From Nitratifractor sp. (GTDB lineage Bacteria > Campylobacterota > Campylobacteria > Campylobacterales > Sulfurovaceae), in NCBI GenBank assembly GCA_015490055.1, contig WFYP01000217.1, positions 1 to 6,415 on the forward strand: a stretch of 6,415 nucleotides of DNA, written 5' to 3'. Of this stretch, positions 1-6,415 are shown piece after piece. The position numbers and the translations under genes were made by a program. Each line of letters opens with the position of its first letter. Within the stretch, counting starts at the first letter, position 1. The notes under the pieces are model-generated. The model saw nothing but the letters and a program-made list of their open reading frames with translations. It made no database searches and was not told the origin of the DNA.

Positions 1-1041
1 GGATATGTAGATTTGCGTGCATTTAGAGAGTTATTTAGATTTGCACACGCTTACTTTTTGATTAAAATAATTTGGAAAAAGTATATTCCATATTTTACTA
101 AAACTGTTTATGTATTATCATTTATATCGATTCCTCTGTACTTTTTGCAACTTTACGATTATGATTTAATGAAAAGTATAATTGGTGTAGTTGATCACAA
201 TATTCCATTTTTAGATTACCGAGGCGATTGGTACGAAAACTTAATGATATTTACTTTAAATGATGAAGGAATGTTTAGAAACTCTGGCTTTGCTTGGGAG
301 CCTAAAGGTTTTGGAACATTTTTAACATTGGCAATGTTTTTTAGACTTATCGAGAATAGATTTAGATTAATTGATAAATATATGTTTATCTATTTTATAG
401 CGATGATAACAACATTCTCTACGGCGACTTTATCTGTTGTGTTCTTTGCTGTGTTCCCATTTTATATTTTTAATAAACCGCCATCTTATAGAATTATTTC
501 GGCGATTGTAATTGTACCAATTATGGCAATAGCCTTTACTAAAGCCGACTTCTTAGAGAAAAAAATTATGAAAGAGTATAACAATAGATATAAATGGGTT
601 AAATTTGTTCAAGAGAAAGATAGCGATGAGAAAGACCAATCTTTAGGGCGTTTTGGTAGTTTAATTATCGATATGATGGATTTAAAAAAGCAACCAATAT
701 TGGGTTATGGAAATCAAAAATTTGAGAGAACGCAATATAGTGCTGGTGGTGTTAGGCTAACGCATGTTAATGGATTATCTGATTTTATGGTGCATTATGG
801 AATTGTAGGAACGCTATTTTTATTAATTACGCTTTCGATTACATTTATTCAGTGGAGTATTATTTACGAGTTTAAAGCTTGGTATTGGATAGTTATTGGA
901 ATATTGGCAACAAGTTTTGCCTCGACGATTCTTTTCTATCCTATATATTTAATGTTTATGTTTTTCCCATTTTTTAAAAAGGGAGATGAGCCGGCAAAGC
1001 TCTCGTTTGATTATGACAATAGGATGATAAGATGGAATTAA
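1..1041 (+). CDS. O-antigen polymerase/ligase-like membrane protein, 5' partial
   Basis: This is probably an inner-membrane Wzy/WaaL-type protein that joins polysaccharide repeat units, or ligates chains, on the periplasmic side. The frame is open to the first base; the TTG at 13 is the first start-like codon, but codons before it are open, so the N-terminus most likely lies outside the window. Counting from that TTG (342 residues visible), hydrophobic segments lie near 31-47, 123-153, 159-176, 263-285 and 290-322. Family-like signatures are FRNSGFAWEPKGFGTFL (88-104), resembling the 'G-x-x-EP-G' region of O-antigen ligases; PILGYGNQKF (228-237); and THVNGLSDFMVHYGIVG (250-266), resembling the 'HN...yGi.G' region. 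A charged, probably extramembrane stretch spans about 178-225. The family is very divergent, so polymerase versus ligase cannot be decided. The stop codon overlaps the next gene by 10 bp, implying co-transcription. Confidence 0.72.
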   Translation, partial: GYVDLRAFRELFRFAHAYFLIKIIWKKYIPYFTKTVYVLSFISIPLYFLQLYDYDLMKSIIGVVDHNIPFLDYRGDWYENLMIFTLNDEGMFRNSGFAWEPKGFGTFLTLAMFFRLIENRFRLIDKYMFIYFIAMITTFSTATLSVVFFAVFPFYIFNKPPSYRIISAIVIVPIMAIAFTKADFLEKKIMKEYNNRYKWVKFVQEKDSDEKDQSLGRFGSLIIDMMDLKKQPILGYGNQKFERTQYSAGGVRLTHVNGLSDFMVHYGIVGTLFLLITLSITFIQWSIIYEFKAWYWIVIGILATSFASTILFYPIYLMFMFFPFFKKGDEPAKLSFDYDNRMIRWN

Positions 1042-2009
1042 GAAAGTTACAAGAGGATGAATATAGCAGTTGGGATGAATTTGTAGAAGCTTCACCGCAA
1101 GGCTCAATATTCTCTAAATCGTGGTATTTGGATAGTTTAGGTGTTGAGTACTCTATTTTAGTGGTTGAGTATAAAGGCAGAATTGTAGCAGGCATAGTTT
1201 TGGCAAAAAATGAGATAAATACATATGCCAACCCAATGTTAGATAAGTATTTAGGTGTAGTGCTAGAAGAGGGCTCTAGCAATAAACATAAGAGAGAATC
1301 ATTAGAGTATAAGGCTATGGAGTTAATAGCAAAAGAGTGCAAGAAAATTAAGAGTTTTGACTATTACTTTCACCCTAATTTTAATAACTGGATACCTTTT
1401 TACTGGAACGATTTTGCCCAAAAAACAAGATATACATATAGAATAAATTATAAAGAGAATAGTATAGAGGATATATATAGTGCCTTTCATCAAGGTATTG
1501 TTAAAAACAATATAAAAAAAGGGCAAAGAAGTGGTGCTACAATAAAACAAGATATACCATTTGAGGATTTATGGGATGTGGTAAACAAGACATTTTTAAG
1601 ACAGGGTAGCAAATCGCCGTTTAAGAAAGATAAATTGAAAAAGTATATCGAAACACTCTATAAAAAAGATGCATTTCATAGTTGGGGAGCATACTTTAAG
1701 GGTAAATGTGTTGCTGTAGCAGGTGTTGTTTATGAGCCAAAGTCGGCATATTTTTTACTAAATGGTATTGATATAGAGGAGATGCCACGAGGTGCTAATA
1801 CATATATGATTTATGAAGCTATTAAATACTTTAGCGATAGATGCGATTATTTCGATTTTGAAGGCTCTATGCTTCCTGGGGTTGAGCCACTATATCGTAA
1901 GTTTGGTGGCGAGAGAGTGCAGTATATGCAGATTTGGAATGATAACTTTTTTAATTACGCAAAGTTAAAAGCTAAAAAAATTTATAAAAAAATAAGGTAT
2001 GGAAGATGA
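1032..2009 (+). CDS. FemAB/GNAT-like acyl- or aminoacyl-transferase
   Basis: A 325-residue soluble protein with no signal peptide or membrane span, resembling the FemAB-like / BioF2-like GNAT acetyltransferase families found in polysaccharide and exosortase loci. Known relatives transfer acyl groups or amino acids onto amino groups of sugars or peptides; the substrate here is unknown. The N-terminal half (1-130) is a degenerate GNAT-like fold. The central KNNIKKGQRSGATIKQ (158-173) matches the basic 'R/K-x-x-I-R-K-A...G' segment typical of the family. The C-terminal GNAT-like core runs from WGAYFKGKCVAVAGVVY (218-234) to YFDFEGSMLPGVEPLYRKFG (273-292), the most diagnostic stretch. The start ATG is preceded by AGG at 1021-1023, 8 nt away, and overlaps the upstream polymerase-like gene; its stop forms ATGA with the next start. 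This packing suggests the three proteins act on the same glycan. Family assignment is fairly secure; the reaction is inferred. Confidence 0.75.
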   Translation: MELRKLQEDEYSSWDEFVEASPQGSIFSKSWYLDSLGVEYSILVVEYKGRIVAGIVLAKNEINTYANPMLDKYLGVVLEEGSSNKHKRESLEYKAMELIAKECKKIKSFDYYFHPNFNNWIPFYWNDFAQKTRYTYRINYKENSIEDIYSAFHQGIVKNNIKKGQRSGATIKQDIPFEDLWDVVNKTFLRQGSKSPFKKDKLKKYIETLYKKDAFHSWGAYFKGKCVAVAGVVYEPKSAYFLLNGIDIEEMPRGANTYMIYEAIKYFSDRCDYFDFEGSMLPGVEPLYRKFGGERVQYMQIWNDNFFNYAKLKAKKIYKKIRYGR

Positions 2010-3043
2010 GAATTTTAATTGATATTGGACACCCAGCACACTTACATATATTTAGAAACTTTGCTAAAGAGATGGAGAAAGATGGGCATAAAATTCTTTT
2101 TACTTGCCGTAATAAAGAGTTCGAAATTTACTTGTTAGAGTATTACGGTTTTGATTATAAAACTTTTGGTAAGAGTTATAAAAGTGTAGCTGGTAAAATT
2201 TTTGGACTTTTAAAGTTTGATATTTTAGAGGTTTTGACAGCCCTAAAGTTTAAGCCAGACCTTTTTATGGGGGCTGGTTCAATGTATGTAGCTCACGCTG
2301 CAGCTGTGCTTAGAAAGCCTTGCTATAACTTTGAAGATACATTCAATATGGAGCAAGTTAAGCTATATCTGCCTTTTGTGGAGAAAGTTTTTGTATCGAC
2401 TGCTGGTTATCCTGATACTATAGATAAAAATAAGTTAGTGCCATATGCCGGCTATCATGAGTTGGCTTATCTGCACCCAAACCGCTTTACACCTAATAAA
2501 TCTATTTATAAAGAGTTAGGGTTAGAAGAGGGGCAGAAGTATGTATTGATGCGTTTTGTTGCATGGAATGCGACGCACGATATTGGAGAGAGTGGTTTTA
2601 CTCTTGATTATAAAATCAATTTAGTCAAACGCTTGGCACAAGAGTGTGCAGTATTTATATCGGCAGAAGATGATTTACCAAAAGAGTTGCAAGAGTATAG
2701 ATTAAAGACACCTATACATAAAGTGCACGATGTAATGGCTTACGCTTCGCTATTTATAGGGGAGGGTGCTACTATGTCATCAGAGAGTGCAATGCTTGGA
2801 ACGCCTTCGATTTATGTAGATACTCAAGATGCATACACTATTGATGAACAAGAGAAGTATGGTTTGGTATTTCACTACAAAGAGCAAGAGCCAACGCTAG
2901 ATAAAGCTTTAGAGATTTTGCAAAACCCTGAATCTAAAGAGATATTTACCAAAAGACGCGATGCAATGCTTAAAGAGAAGATAGATGTTACGCAATTTTT
3001 ACTCGATTATGTTCGTGAGAGGTTTTTAGAGGCTAGGGGTTAG
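2006..3043 (+). CDS. DUF354 family GT-B-like putative glycosyltransferase
   Basis: A 345-residue cytoplasmic protein. The N-terminus MRILIDIGHPAHLHIFRNFA (1-20) is the characteristic opening of the DUF354 family, which has a GT-B fold related to UDP-GlcNAc 2-epimerase and MurG-like transferases. Further signatures are KPDLFMGAGSMYVAHAAAVL (83-102), a Rossmann-type segment; KPCYNFEDTFNMEQVKLYLP (104-123), where E110 and D111 are notable acidic residues; and IGEGATMSSESAMLGTPSIY (251-270), resembling the nucleotide-sugar binding 'G..G....Ea...GtP' loop near the C-terminal domain. No membrane spans are seen. The family recurs in O-antigen and capsule loci, but biochemical proof of activity is scarce, so sugar transfer is an inference. 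The start ATG lies inside the ATGA overlap with the upstream gene, with AAGG at 1994-1997 as ribosome binding site, indicating translational coupling. The last five codons lie inside a 7-bp TAG repeat array. Confidence 0.8.
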   Translation: MRILIDIGHPAHLHIFRNFAKEMEKDGHKILFTCRNKEFEIYLLEYYGFDYKTFGKSYKSVAGKIFGLLKFDILEVLTALKFKPDLFMGAGSMYVAHAAAVLRKPCYNFEDTFNMEQVKLYLPFVEKVFVSTAGYPDTIDKNKLVPYAGYHELAYLHPNRFTPNKSIYKELGLEEGQKYVLMRFVAWNATHDIGESGFTLDYKINLVKRLAQECAVFISAEDDLPKELQEYRLKTPIHKVHDVMAYASLFIGEGATMSSESAMLGTPSIYVDTQDAYTIDEQEKYGLVFHYKEQEPTLDKALEILQNPESKEIFTKRRDAMLKEKIDVTQFLLDYVRERFLEARG

Positions 3044-3064
3044 TTTTTAGTGACTAGTTATTAG
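3023..3064. repeat. Degenerate heptanucleotide (NNNNTAG) tandem array
   Basis: TAG occurs at 3027, 3034, 3041, 3048, 3055 and 3062, exactly every 7 bases. The units are TTTTTAG, AGGCTAG, GGGTTAG, TTTTTAG, TGACTAG and TTATTAG, so only the TAG is invariant. The array straddles the end of the DUF354 gene, and the TAG at 3041 is that gene's stop codon. Because 7 is not a multiple of 3, successive TAGs fall in all three reading frames, so any reading frame entering the array would be closed within about 21 bases. From memory, similar TAG-periodic runs occur between genes in other bacteria; their role is unknown. Confidence 0.6.
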
Positions 3065-3089
3065 TTGGTTTTTTTGTGGAGTATATCGA

Positions 3090-3117
3090 CGTCATTCCCT
3101 TGAAAACGGGAATCCAC
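3090..3117. repeat. Short GTCATTCC-type palindromic repeat
   Basis: ATTCCC at 3094-3099 and GGGAAT at 3108-3113 are inverted around an 8-base centre, within a context reading CGTCATTCCC...GGGAATCCACG. This has the form of a widespread intergenic hairpin repeat (consensus roughly GTCATTCCCG-loop-CGGGAATCC, recalled from general knowledge). The copy looks decayed: the base at 3100 that would pair with C3107 is T. No run of T follows the stem, so it is not a convincing intrinsic terminator. It is best read as a REP-like or MITE-like remnant. Confidence 0.55.
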
Positions 3118-3130
3118 GGTTTAAACATCA

Positions 3131-3271
3131 TAAAATTATGCCATTGCTGTCATTCTGAGCGGATGCGAAGAATCTAGTTTAAACGGCTGTAAAGCTAAGA
3201 GTTGATTTCGGCAAATTGAGTTAGATTCTTCGCTTCACTCAGAATGACTGCTATGGCAAGCTTTAATTTTA
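3131..3271. repeat. MITE-like long inverted repeat, about 140 bp
   Basis: Two arms at about 3139-3176 and 3222-3258 are near-complete reverse complements around a 45-base centre. Perfect blocks are GTCATTCTGAG (3149-3159) with its complement at 3238-3248, and GCGAAGAATCTA (3165-3176) with its complement at 3222-3233. They are separated by 5 bases in one arm and 4 in the other. TGCCAT at the outer end of the left arm (3139-3144) also pairs with ATGGCA (3253-3258). Further out, TAAAATTA (3131-3138) pairs with TAATTTTA (3264-3271), with 5 extra bases (AGCTT) on the right. The arms are visibly richer in GC than the surroundings. It contains no coding frame of note and would fold into a strong hairpin as RNA or cruciform DNA. 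It resembles a non-autonomous mobile element; no clear target-site duplication was found. Confidence 0.75.
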
Positions 3272-3311
3272 ATGCCTTTTATGGAGATAAAACTCTAAAC
3301 TTAATGGCAAT

Positions 3312-3318
3312 GGAGGGG
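3312..3318 (+). promoter_or_regulatory. Strong ribosome binding site of the deacetylase gene
   Basis: GGAGGGG lies directly before the ATG at 3322; the GGAGG core ends 5 bases upstream of it. A TGA in the same frame occupies 3319-3321, touching the ATG, so the start cannot lie further upstream. This is the clearest Shine-Dalgarno sequence in the window and suggests efficient independent translation of this gene, unlike the coupled trio upstream. Confidence 0.7.
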
Positions 3319-3321
3319 TGA

Positions 3322-4083
3322 ATGAGGGATTTTACATTTGATATTTATAAGAAAATGTTGCAAGAGTTTTTGGATTTTGGGTATGAATTTATTACAGTAG
3401 AGGAGTATTTTACTGACGACATTAATCCTGAAAAAAAGTATCTTTTAATGCGTCATGATGTTGATAGAAAGCCTTTAAACTCTTTGGCTATGGCTAAGTT
3501 AGAGAGTGAGTTAGGGGTTAGAGTTACATACTACTTTAGAACAATAAAGCAGACTTTTAAGCCTGAAATTATTGCTGAGATTGCCTCTATGGGGCATGAG
3601 ATTGCTTATCATTATGAATCTTTGGCCCAAACTGATGGAGATTATGAGAAAGCTATAAAAGATTTTGAAAATAATTTAAATAGATTGCGTCAAATATATC
3701 CTATTAAAAATATCGCAATGCATGGAAGACCAACATCTAAATGGGATAGTAGAAAGCTTTGGGAGAAGTATGACTATAGAGAGTATGAGCTTTTAAGCGA
3801 GCCCTATTTTGATATAGACTTTAGCAGAGTTCTCTACTTAACAGACGCAAGCAGATCATGGGATAATAGCTCTATTAATTTAAGAGATAAAGTAGATAGT
3901 GCTTTTAATTTTAACATTAAACATACTCAAGAGATTATAGATAGTTTAAAATCGGGTAGCTTTCCAAATGTAGTAATGTTTAATATTCACCCTGAGCATT
4001 GGAGTGATAATAGTTATGAGTGGTATAAAACTTTTATGACAAGAAGCGTTAAAAACTATATAAAAAGAAAAATTATTAAATAG
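3322..4083 (+). CDS. NodB-like polysaccharide deacetylase family protein
   Basis: A 253-residue protein related to carbohydrate esterase family 4 (NodB-fold) deacetylases, which remove N- or O-acetyl groups from glycans in a metal-dependent reaction. LLMRHDVDR (41-49) carries the paired acids (D46, D48) that correspond to the family's catalytic base and metal ligand. MGHEIAYHYE (90-99) supplies the histidine pair H92 and H97, with four residues between them rather than the canonical three. MHGRP (133-137) and FNIHPEHW (220-227, H223 and H226) match later motif positions, where a C-terminal catalytic histidine is expected. There is no signal peptide, so it probably acts in the cytoplasm on a nucleotide- or lipid-linked sugar intermediate. 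It is separated from the DUF354 gene by a 278-bp repeat-filled gap and has its own strong ribosome binding site. The fold is fairly certain; true deacetylase activity and substrate are inferred. Confidence 0.72.
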   Translation: MRDFTFDIYKKMLQEFLDFGYEFITVEEYFTDDINPEKKYLLMRHDVDRKPLNSLAMAKLESELGVRVTYYFRTIKQTFKPEIIAEIASMGHEIAYHYESLAQTDGDYEKAIKDFENNLNRLRQIYPIKNIAMHGRPTSKWDSRKLWEKYDYREYELLSEPYFDIDFSRVLYLTDASRSWDNSSINLRDKVDSAFNFNIKHTQEIIDSLKSGSFPNVVMFNIHPEHWSDNSYEWYKTFMTRSVKNYIKRKIIK

Positions 4084-4096
4084 CAATATGTCAAAT

Positions 4097-4136
4097 TTGA
4101 ATATTAAACTATTTTATTATAAAATAATGGTAAAAT
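4097..4136 (+). promoter_or_regulatory. Candidate sigma-70-type promoter before the Wzc-type gene
   Basis: In the 84-bp gap before the kinase gene, TTGAAT (4097-4102) is followed after 17 bases by TAAAAT (4120-4125), a plausible -35/-10 pair. A second TAAAAT at 4131-4136 is preceded by TGG (4128-4130), which fits an extended -10. Either could drive the downstream gene. The whole gap is very AT-rich, so chance matches are likely; support is by pattern only. Confidence 0.35.
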
Positions 4137-4167
4137 GGAGCTAATATTTAAACAATAGGCAATAATT

Positions 4168-6415
4168 ATGGAGAATAAAGATTATAAAGTTGATGAAATA
4201 AGTTTTACTAAGCTTATGGAACCACCTTTGCGTCATAAAATATTGATAATATCTTTAACTATCTTAATGGCTATACTCTCTATAATTTACCTATATTTTC
4301 AACCTAATATATATAAAGCAACATCTACTTTAGAGATAAGTGGTAAGAAAGCTAGCCCATCAATTAATGATTTATTGGCAACTGCTTTATCTCAATCTTC
4401 TCAAAATATTGATACAGAAATGGAGATTTTAAAGTCTCATTTTGTTGCTAAAATGGCTTTAAAGAAAGTTGATTTTATACATCATTACTATTATGTATCA
4501 AATTATAAAACAGTAGAGTTATATAAGGATGCTCCTTTTAAAGTAGAGTTGAAAAAAGGATATGGAGTAAAATTTACTATATATCCTAAAGGAGATAATA
4601 AATTTATTTTAGAAGCAAAGAAGAAAGGCAAAGATGACTTTGAAAAAGAGTTTGAGTTTAATCAATGGATTAAAGGTCCATATTTTGAAATAAAAGTAAC
4701 AAAAACAGGTGATTTAAAATATGATAAATATATATTTGAAGCAGAAGATACTAAAGATGTTTTAAGATATTTAGATGAAAATTTAAAAATTAAACAAGCT
4801 ACTCCAAGAGCTTCTATTATAGTTATATCTTTTGAAGATAGTGTAGCTAAAAGAGCTCAAGAGTATGTTGATGCATTAGCTAAAGCATATATAAAACAGA
4901 GTATTGAAAGAAAAACAAAACAAGCAACAAAGAGAATAAAATTTATAGATGAACAGTTAAAACAAATTACAAAAAATTTAAAAGCTTCAGAAAATAAATT
5001 AGCAGATTACAAAAAGAAAACTAATATAATTAATTTAAGTACAAAAGCAAAAGCTGTTGTTGAGAGAACGAGTAAGTTAGAGGCAGAACTTACAAAGGTC
5101 TCTTTAGAGCGTGAAGTTGTTCAGGCACTTTATAATCAAGTTAGAAATGGTGAAGATTTAGAGAATATTTCAATAGTAGGTGTTGGGCTTGATGGTGGTT
5201 CATTAATTAGTATGGTACAGCAGTTGCAAGATGCAATTATTAAAAAGAAAATGTTATTGCAAGATTATACAAATGCTTATCCTGATGTTATTAAAGTTAC
5301 AAGTTCAATTATTCAATTAAGAAACTCTATTTTGCATAAAATAAAAAATATGTTGAAGCTACTTAATGAGAGAGAGGCTTTTGCTAAAAATTCATTAAAG
5401 AAAGAGAAAAAAATAATCTCTAAACTTCCAATGAATGAAAAGGTTTTAACAAATTTAAAAAGACAATTTATGGTAAATGAGAAGATATACTCTTATTTGC
5501 TAGAGAAACGCTCTGAATCTTCTGTTATAAAAGCTTCGACAATTAGTAGTAATAGAATAATCGATAAAGCTGAAGTTGCAAGTAAACCGGTAAAGCCTAA
5601 AAAGAAATTAATAGTCTTAGGTGGTGCGTTAATAGGATTTATACTTGCTTTAATTTTAGCATATATAATGGATTTAATAGATGATAAAATAGAGTCTAAA
5701 GAGGATATAGAAAAACTTACAGATGTGCCTATTGTTGGAACAATACCTAAAGCTAAAGAGAATGCTAACGGGGTAGCTGTTTTGGATGCTCCAAAATCTG
5801 CACTCTCAGAGAGTTTTAGGTCGCTTAGAACTAATTTGCAATTTATGGCAAAAGATGGTAACAGTACAATAGCTATTACATCTACTGTTGCATCAGAGGG
5901 TAAAACTTTTGTATCTGTAAATTTAGCTACAATTATTAGTTTAACAGGACAAAAAACTATTGTTTTAAATTTAGATATGCGTAAACCAACTCTGCATAGT
6001 AGATTTGATTTGAGTAATAGCAATGGTATGAGTACATATTTATCTGGCAAAAGTTTGCTTTATGAGATAATACAGCCATCTAAGTATGAAAATTTGGATG
6101 TAATTACATCTGGACCAATACCTCCAAATCCAAGTGAGCTTATAAATAGTAGAGCTTTTAAAGATTTAATTGAAAGATTAAAAGCTGTATATGATGTAAT
6201 TATTTTAGATACTCCACCTATTGGTGTTGTAGCTGACGCAAGAGTTATTATGAATGTGAGCGATGCAAATTTATATGTTTTACGCGAAGGATACTCTAAA
6301 AAGTCTTTTATTGAGAATATAGACAAATTGAAAGAAGAGGGTATAAAAGGCTTAGGAATAGTGTATAATGATACAAAATTTTCAAAAGACTCATATGGAT
6401 ATGGGTACTATACAT
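4168..6415 (+). CDS. Wzc-type polysaccharide co-polymerase / tyrosine autokinase, 3' partial
   Basis: An inner-membrane bacterial tyrosine kinase that would control chain length and export of surface polysaccharide with a Wza-type outer-membrane channel. The frame is open from ATG 4168 to the window end (749 codons), near the usual 700-800 residue length. TM1 (25-44) precedes a periplasmic Wzz-like domain. Coiled-coil-like helices span about 245-330, followed by a GNVR-like segment (420-457, starting LPMNEKVLTNL). A Pro/Lys-rich hinge KPVKPKKK (473-480) leads into TM2 (481-501). The cytoplasmic kinase domain has an ExxRxxR oligomerisation motif (E548, R551, R554), Walker A STVASEGKT (572-580, K579), Walker A' LNLDMRKP (600-607) and Walker B VIILDTPP (677-684, D681). 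The C-terminus begins a tyrosine cluster (Y743, Y745, Y747, Y748), the expected autophosphorylation tail. Asn601 replaces the first Asp of the usual D-x-D-x-R. The ribosome binding site is weak (AGG at 4157-4159). Confidence 0.93.
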   Translation, partial: MENKDYKVDEISFTKLMEPPLRHKILIISLTILMAILSIIYLYFQPNIYKATSTLEISGKKASPSINDLLATALSQSSQNIDTEMEILKSHFVAKMALKKVDFIHHYYYVSNYKTVELYKDAPFKVELKKGYGVKFTIYPKGDNKFILEAKKKGKDDFEKEFEFNQWIKGPYFEIKVTKTGDLKYDKYIFEAEDTKDVLRYLDENLKIKQATPRASIIVISFEDSVAKRAQEYVDALAKAYIKQSIERKTKQATKRIKFIDEQLKQITKNLKASENKLADYKKKTNIINLSTKAKAVVERTSKLEAELTKVSLEREVVQALYNQVRNGEDLENISIVGVGLDGGSLISMVQQLQDAIIKKKMLLQDYTNAYPDVIKVTSSIIQLRNSILHKIKNMLKLLNEREAFAKNSLKKEKKIISKLPMNEKVLTNLKRQFMVNEKIYSYLLEKRSESSVIKASTISSNRIIDKAEVASKPVKPKKKLIVLGGALIGFILALILAYIMDLIDDKIESKEDIEKLTDVPIVGTIPKAKENANGVAVLDAPKSALSESFRSLRTNLQFMAKDGNSTIAITSTVASEGKTFVSVNLATIISLTGQKTIVLNLDMRKPTLHSRFDLSNSNGMSTYLSGKSLLYEIIQPSKYENLDVITSGPIPPNPSELINSRAFKDLIERLKAVYDVIILDTPPIGVVADARVIMNVSDANLYVLREGYSKKSFIENIDKLKEEGIKGLGIVYNDTKFSKDSYGYGYYT

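Noticed and set aside
13..15. TTG as the true start of the first gene
   Set aside because: The same frame is open back to base 1, no good ribosome binding site is visible in the 12 bases upstream, and the product is shorter than usual for the family, so a start outside the window is more likely.
974..1550. Open frames on the minus strand opposite the FemAB-like gene (974-1342 and 1323-1550)
   Set aside because: They lie opposite a convincing coding frame, have no recognisable domain, and look like antisense shadows of AT-rich coding DNA.
3090..3271. Intrinsic transcription terminator after the DUF354 gene
   Set aside because: Neither hairpin is followed by a run of T on the + strand, and both match the form of dispersed repeats better.
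3090..3271. CRISPR array or attachment site
   Set aside because: The repeats are inverted and of different types, not regularly spaced direct repeats, and there is no integrase or Cas gene nearby.
5881..5907. Defective Walker A because Ser replaces the first Gly
   Set aside because: Many bacterial tyrosine kinases of this family have Ser at that position before the (P/A)-x-E-G-K-T core, so it is not evidence of inactivity.
5493..6326. Minus-strand open frames (5493-6050 and 6060-6326)
   Set aside because: They are antisense to the kinase domain, where Walker motifs are clearly read on the + strand; their hydrophobic character is a by-product of the reverse complement.

Overview
The window is AT-rich with short intergenic gaps, and all five genes lie on the + strand. 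They form part of a surface-polysaccharide (O-antigen, capsule or exopolysaccharide) biosynthesis locus. The low GC, the A-rich codon use with frequent GAG/AGA/TTA, and the style of the Wzc-type kinase suggest a Campylobacterota (epsilonproteobacterial) genome of the Sulfurimonas/Sulfurovum kind. That assignment is an inference from composition and protein style, not a database result.

Layout. Bases 1-3043 hold a tightly packed trio with 10-bp and 4-bp gene overlaps: the 3' part of a multi-membrane-span O-antigen polymerase/ligase-like protein, a FemAB/GNAT-type acyl- or aminoacyl-transferase, and a DUF354 GT-B-like putative glycosyltransferase. The gap at 3044-3321 is packed with repeats. 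A degenerate 7-bp TAG array runs across the stop codon of the DUF354 gene. It is followed by a small GTCATTCC-type hairpin repeat and then a MITE-like inverted repeat of about 140 bp with GTCATTCTGAG/GCGAAGAATCTA arms. A NodB-like polysaccharide deacetylase (3322-4083) comes next. An 84-bp gap with plausible promoter elements precedes a Wzc-type polysaccharide co-polymerase/tyrosine autokinase (4168 to beyond the right edge).

How the genes fit together (inference): the DUF354 protein would transfer a sugar during repeat-unit assembly. The FemAB-like protein and the deacetylase would modify the glycan (N-acylation or aminoacylation, and de-N-acetylation). The Wzy-like protein would polymerise or ligate units across the inner membrane, and the Wzc-type kinase would control chain length and export through its phosphorylation cycle. 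The two genes at the edges are incomplete because of the window boundaries. No RNA genes, CRISPR arrays or transposase genes were seen. The most unusual material is the repeat cluster at 3023-3271; the coding part looks like a conventional polysaccharide locus with uncharacterised modifying enzymes.
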